Shown here one piece after another: positions 62,148-64,000 of a stretch of DNA of 64,000 bases; the stretch's first letter is position 1; every line of letters starts with the position of its first letter. Below the pieces are notes generated by a model. It saw only the letters and a list, made by a program, of their open reading frames with translations. It had not been told where the DNA came from and made no database searches. A program made the translations under genes and the position numbers. This stretch comes from Lachnospiraceae bacterium (GTDB taxonomy: Bacteria > Bacillota > Clostridia > Lachnospirales > Lachnospiraceae), in contig CAJTIU010000021.1 of NCBI GenBank assembly GCA_910576335.1, forward strand, positions 27,787 through 91,786. The letters run 5' to 3'.

Positions 62148-62951
62148 ATGAAGAATGTTAATTTTCCGCTTGACGGGCTGCCAAGTACAGAAGAATTAAA
62201 TAATCTGCTTCAAAGCATGATAGAATCGGGCGGAAACTTTGTCAATTATATGATGAAAATTCAGGATGATAAAAAGTTGATGCCGGATTTCAATGGAATA
62301 TCCTTGGATACATACGGGTGTGAACATCTTTTTGTTGATTTTTTTATAAATGATGAGATGAGGAAAGACTTTCCGCTGATCGCGGAACATGCTGGAGCAG
62401 ATGAATGTAGGCATGATGAGTCCGTGCTTATTGAGGAAGTGGATAAATTACGCCGTAAAGTTCACCAGCTTGAATCAGATAACAGTACTCTGCGTGCTGG
62501 TTTGGCTGAAAAAAGAAGGCTTGAAGAGGAAGCAAAAGATATCAGAAAACAGCTGGAGGCATCGAAACGTGAACTGGCGGTGCTTAGAAATTATGTGTAT
62601 AAATTGACAGAAAGCGATAATCCTATAACAGATAAGACGATTGAAAGTATGAAGGAAACGATTGCTGGTTACCGGATTGTTATAGTGGGAGGACATTCTA
62701 ATTGGTTATCGAAGATGAAGAAAGAATTTCCAGACTGGATATTTATCAATCCAGAGGCCAGTGGATCGACAGATGTTTCGGTTGTTGACAAAGCGGATTA
62801 TGTTTATTTCTTTACGGATACTATCAGCCATTCAAAATACCATCAGTTCATGAATGTAATACGTGAGCGAAAAATAAACTTTGGATATATTCATGGAGTA
62901 AATATAGAAAAGAATATCCGGGATATTTATGTGGATTTTGAAGAAGATTAG
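62148..62951 (+). CDS. Coiled-coil DUF2325-domain protein
   Basis: A 267-residue protein. The first 90 residues are mixed helices, residues about 95-180 a strong coiled coil (EEVDKLRRKVHQLESDNSTL, then RLEEEAKDIRKQLE), and the C-terminal 80 residues a DUF2325 domain (RIVIVGGHSNWLSKMKKEFP, then ADYVYFFTDTISHSKYH). DUF2325 proteins have a Rossmann-like fold and unknown function; fusions to coiled coils occur near defence genes. The ATG at 62148 has GAGAGGT upstream; TTG at 62061 and ATGs at 62094 and 62130 are in the same frame. A terminator follows. Confidence 0.72.
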   Translation: MKNVNFPLDGLPSTEELNNLLQSMIESGGNFVNYMMKIQDDKKLMPDFNGISLDTYGCEHLFVDFFINDEMRKDFPLIAEHAGADECRHDESVLIEEVDKLRRKVHQLESDNSTLRAGLAEKRRLEEEAKDIRKQLEASKRELAVLRNYVYKLTESDNPITDKTIESMKETIAGYRIVIVGGHSNWLSKMKKEFPDWIFINPEASGSTDVSVVDKADYVYFFTDTISHSKYHQFMNVIRERKINFGYIHGVNIEKNIRDIYVDFEED

Positions 62952-62985
62952 TCTGTATAAATGGGACAAAGACTGATTATCATAC

Positions 62986-63036
62986 AAAAAGGTGTATCGT
63001 GATGAGGTGAAAACTTCTGGCATGATACACCTTTTT
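62986..63036 (+). terminator. Terminator at the end of the defence-type cluster
   Basis: AAAAAGGTGTATC (62986-62998) pairs perfectly with GATACACCTTTTT (63024-63036), a 13-base stem with flanking A- and T-runs, so it can work in both directions. Confidence 0.85.
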
Positions 63037-63090
63037 GCTAAATTTATAAGAAAAGTTTACAAACACACTTGACAATCTCTCTCTGAAATC

Positions 63091-63309
63091 ACGGGCGGCA
63101 GGGGCATTGTGTTCGCTACTGGGACTCCAATCAGTAACAGTATGACGGAAATGTACTCTATCCAAAGATATTTACAATACGGCCGCCTGCAGGAGATGGG
63201 AATGGGGCAGTTTGACAGTTGGGCATCCCGGTTTGGAGAAACCACCACCGCCCTGGAGATAGCACCAGAATTAGAGGTACATAAACAAATCCAGGGAGAA
63301 ATACGCTAA
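63091..63309 (+). pseudogene. Fragment of a conjugative-element SNF2-like helicase
   Basis: The sequence reads GRGIVFATGTPISNSMTEMY, then SIQRYLQYGRLQEMGMGQFD and WASRFGETTTALEIAPE, a signature of the very large SNF2-like helicase (LtrC/methylase-helicase type) of Gram-positive conjugative elements. Only about 65 residues remain of a protein normally over 2000 long; the following EVHKQIQGEIR end is unrelated. Both ends are broken, so this is a relic at a rearrangement junction. Confidence 0.8.
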
Positions 63310-63344
63310 AAAGAGCAACCATAAATGAATGGATTGCTCTTTTA
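63308..63344 (+). terminator. Terminator after the helicase fragment
   Basis: AAAAGAGCAA (63309-63318) pairs with TTGCTCTTTT (63334-63343) and runs into a T-stretch. It follows directly on the fragment's stop codon. Confidence 0.7.
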
Positions 63345-63679
63345 ACATATTTGGAAAGTATTGCATAAAAAACTCAGTTTGCTATAATTCATAAGGAAAG
63401 TATCAGATTCAGAGCAACAAAAAAAGAACAGTTATACAAAAGATAAACTGCTCTGAATGTGATTCTTTCTAATTGTACCAAGCCGCGGACGGATCAGCCA
63501 GGAAGTGTATGGGGATAGTATCTGTTCCCTTTGGCTAAAATGTTGCATTTTTGAAAGGATAGGCCGTATAAAAACCACCTTTTTGTGTAACTTCACGGAA
63601 TCATTTTATAAATGGGCATGCTTCGCAAGCCTTCTTGCGGAGGCTTGAAAAAATTTTATTCAGTGGACAAAAGCCTTTA
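63345..63679. other. Non-coding stretch next to the IS91-like gene
   Basis: No gene is supported. It holds an inverted repeat, ATTCAGAGCA (63407-63416) with TGCTCTGAAT (63449-63458). IS91-type elements lack normal terminal repeats and end with small hairpins, so this may belong to the element's end. A 68-codon + strand frame (63612-63818) is antisense to the transposase. Confidence 0.35.
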
Positions 63680-64000
63680 TCAGGAAGTGCCACAGGTCCT
63701 TCCAATACTCTTCATCCGGCAGCATCCACACTCCGGGCAGATGCGGATGTCAACCTTCCATACCGCTTTTATAAGTTCAGCTATGGACAGGTGGGCATAT
63801 CTTGCCCGGAAACGCTGATGCCCCTGAAGGGTAAATATCAGCTTCAGGTTTTTGCCTTTCCCCCGGTTATTCAGAAACCCATAGTATCGGATCTTCTGGA
63901 AACCGGAGGGGAGCACATGCATCAGATAACGGCGGATGAATTCTGTATTTTCCAGCGTGATAGTCCTGGGTGGCTCACCAGGCTTCTTCCCCCTGGCGGA
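63680..64000 (-). CDS. IS91-like (Y2-type) transposase, C-terminal part, cut by the window
   Basis: The minus-strand frame is open from the window edge (64000) to a stop at 63680, giving about 106 residues: EPPRTITLENTEFIRRYLMH, then VLPSGFQKIRYYGFLNNRGK, and a CPECGCC zinc motif near the end. This matches the end of IS91-family/Y2 transposases, where LPxGFxxIRxYG is diagnostic. The start lies outside the window, so intactness cannot be judged. Confidence 0.82.
   Translation of the reverse strand, partial: SARGKKPGEPPRTITLENTEFIRRYLMHVLPSGFQKIRYYGFLNNRGKGKNLKLIFTLQGHQRFRARYAHLSIAELIKAVWKVDIRICPECGCCRMKSIGRTCGTS

Overview
The window looks like an accessory region of a gut Bacillota genome, most likely Lachnospiraceae or a close Clostridia relative. 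The reasons are the strong AGGAGG-type ribosome binding sites, the style of the phage proteins, the TnpV/TnpW-type transposon proteins and the Tn4451-like serine recombinases. No rRNA, tRNA, CRISPR array or core housekeeping operon was seen. It is a patchwork of mobile DNA with sharp composition changes: GC-rich and very G-biased on the coding strand up to about 37.6 kb, then AT-rich.

Region 1 (1-32.6 kb, + strand) is most of a siphovirus-type prophage in usual order. It has replication (VapE-like protein, VRR-NUC nuclease, SNF2-type helicase, sigma-like late regulator), then HNH protein, a PAPS-reductase-like protein, an adenine methyltransferase and a cytosine methyltransferase. These are followed by terminase, portal, ClpP-like protease, capsid, connectors, tail tube, tail chaperone with a -1 frameshift, tape measure, tail tip, holin and endolysin. 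The C5 methyltransferase carries a LAGLIDADG intein placed exactly before its catalytic cysteine. Several cargo genes break up the modules: a SymE-like toxin (antisense), a MerR regulator, an AbiJ-like protein between tail chaperone and tape measure, and a cassette of GNAT, helical-repeat, YjdF (with a probable azaaromatic riboswitch), small and YdeI-like genes inside the tail module.

Region 2 (32.7-37.6 kb) holds three consecutive large serine recombinases, each with an intact-looking catalytic domain. They sit at the prophage edge and are the likely integration/excision machinery. Just beyond, at a sharp composition switch, lies an ATPase plus HNH pair of the Septu (PtuA/PtuB) type, a probable anti-phage system.

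Region 3 (39.8-54.5 kb) is a mosaic of mobilizable/conjugative element remnants. A decayed minus-strand Tn4451-like block has MobC, a relaxase with two frameshifts, a ParB-like protein, TnpW and an internally deleted serine recombinase. It is preceded by a strong promoter and an attenuator-like terminator. A minus-strand membrane-protein block follows (Lnt-like acyltransferase, CPBP proteases, an amber-interrupted protein, an XRE regulator), then TnpV, a sigma-like factor, a highly structured non-coding stretch, a MazF toxin with no visible antitoxin, and a further serine recombinase. The 3' end of that recombinase runs into the middle of a restriction-modification gene.

Region 4 (54.9-64 kb) is AT-rich and looks like a defence island: a ribbon-helix-helix protein, a membrane protein with an SH3-like end, a 1089-residue Cap4-like nuclease plus STAND ATPase, a Schlafen/AlbA-type protein, a PD-(D/E)XK-like small protein with a partner, and a coiled-coil DUF2325 protein. 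It ends with a terminator, a fragment of a conjugative-element helicase and an IS91-like transposase cut by the window edge.
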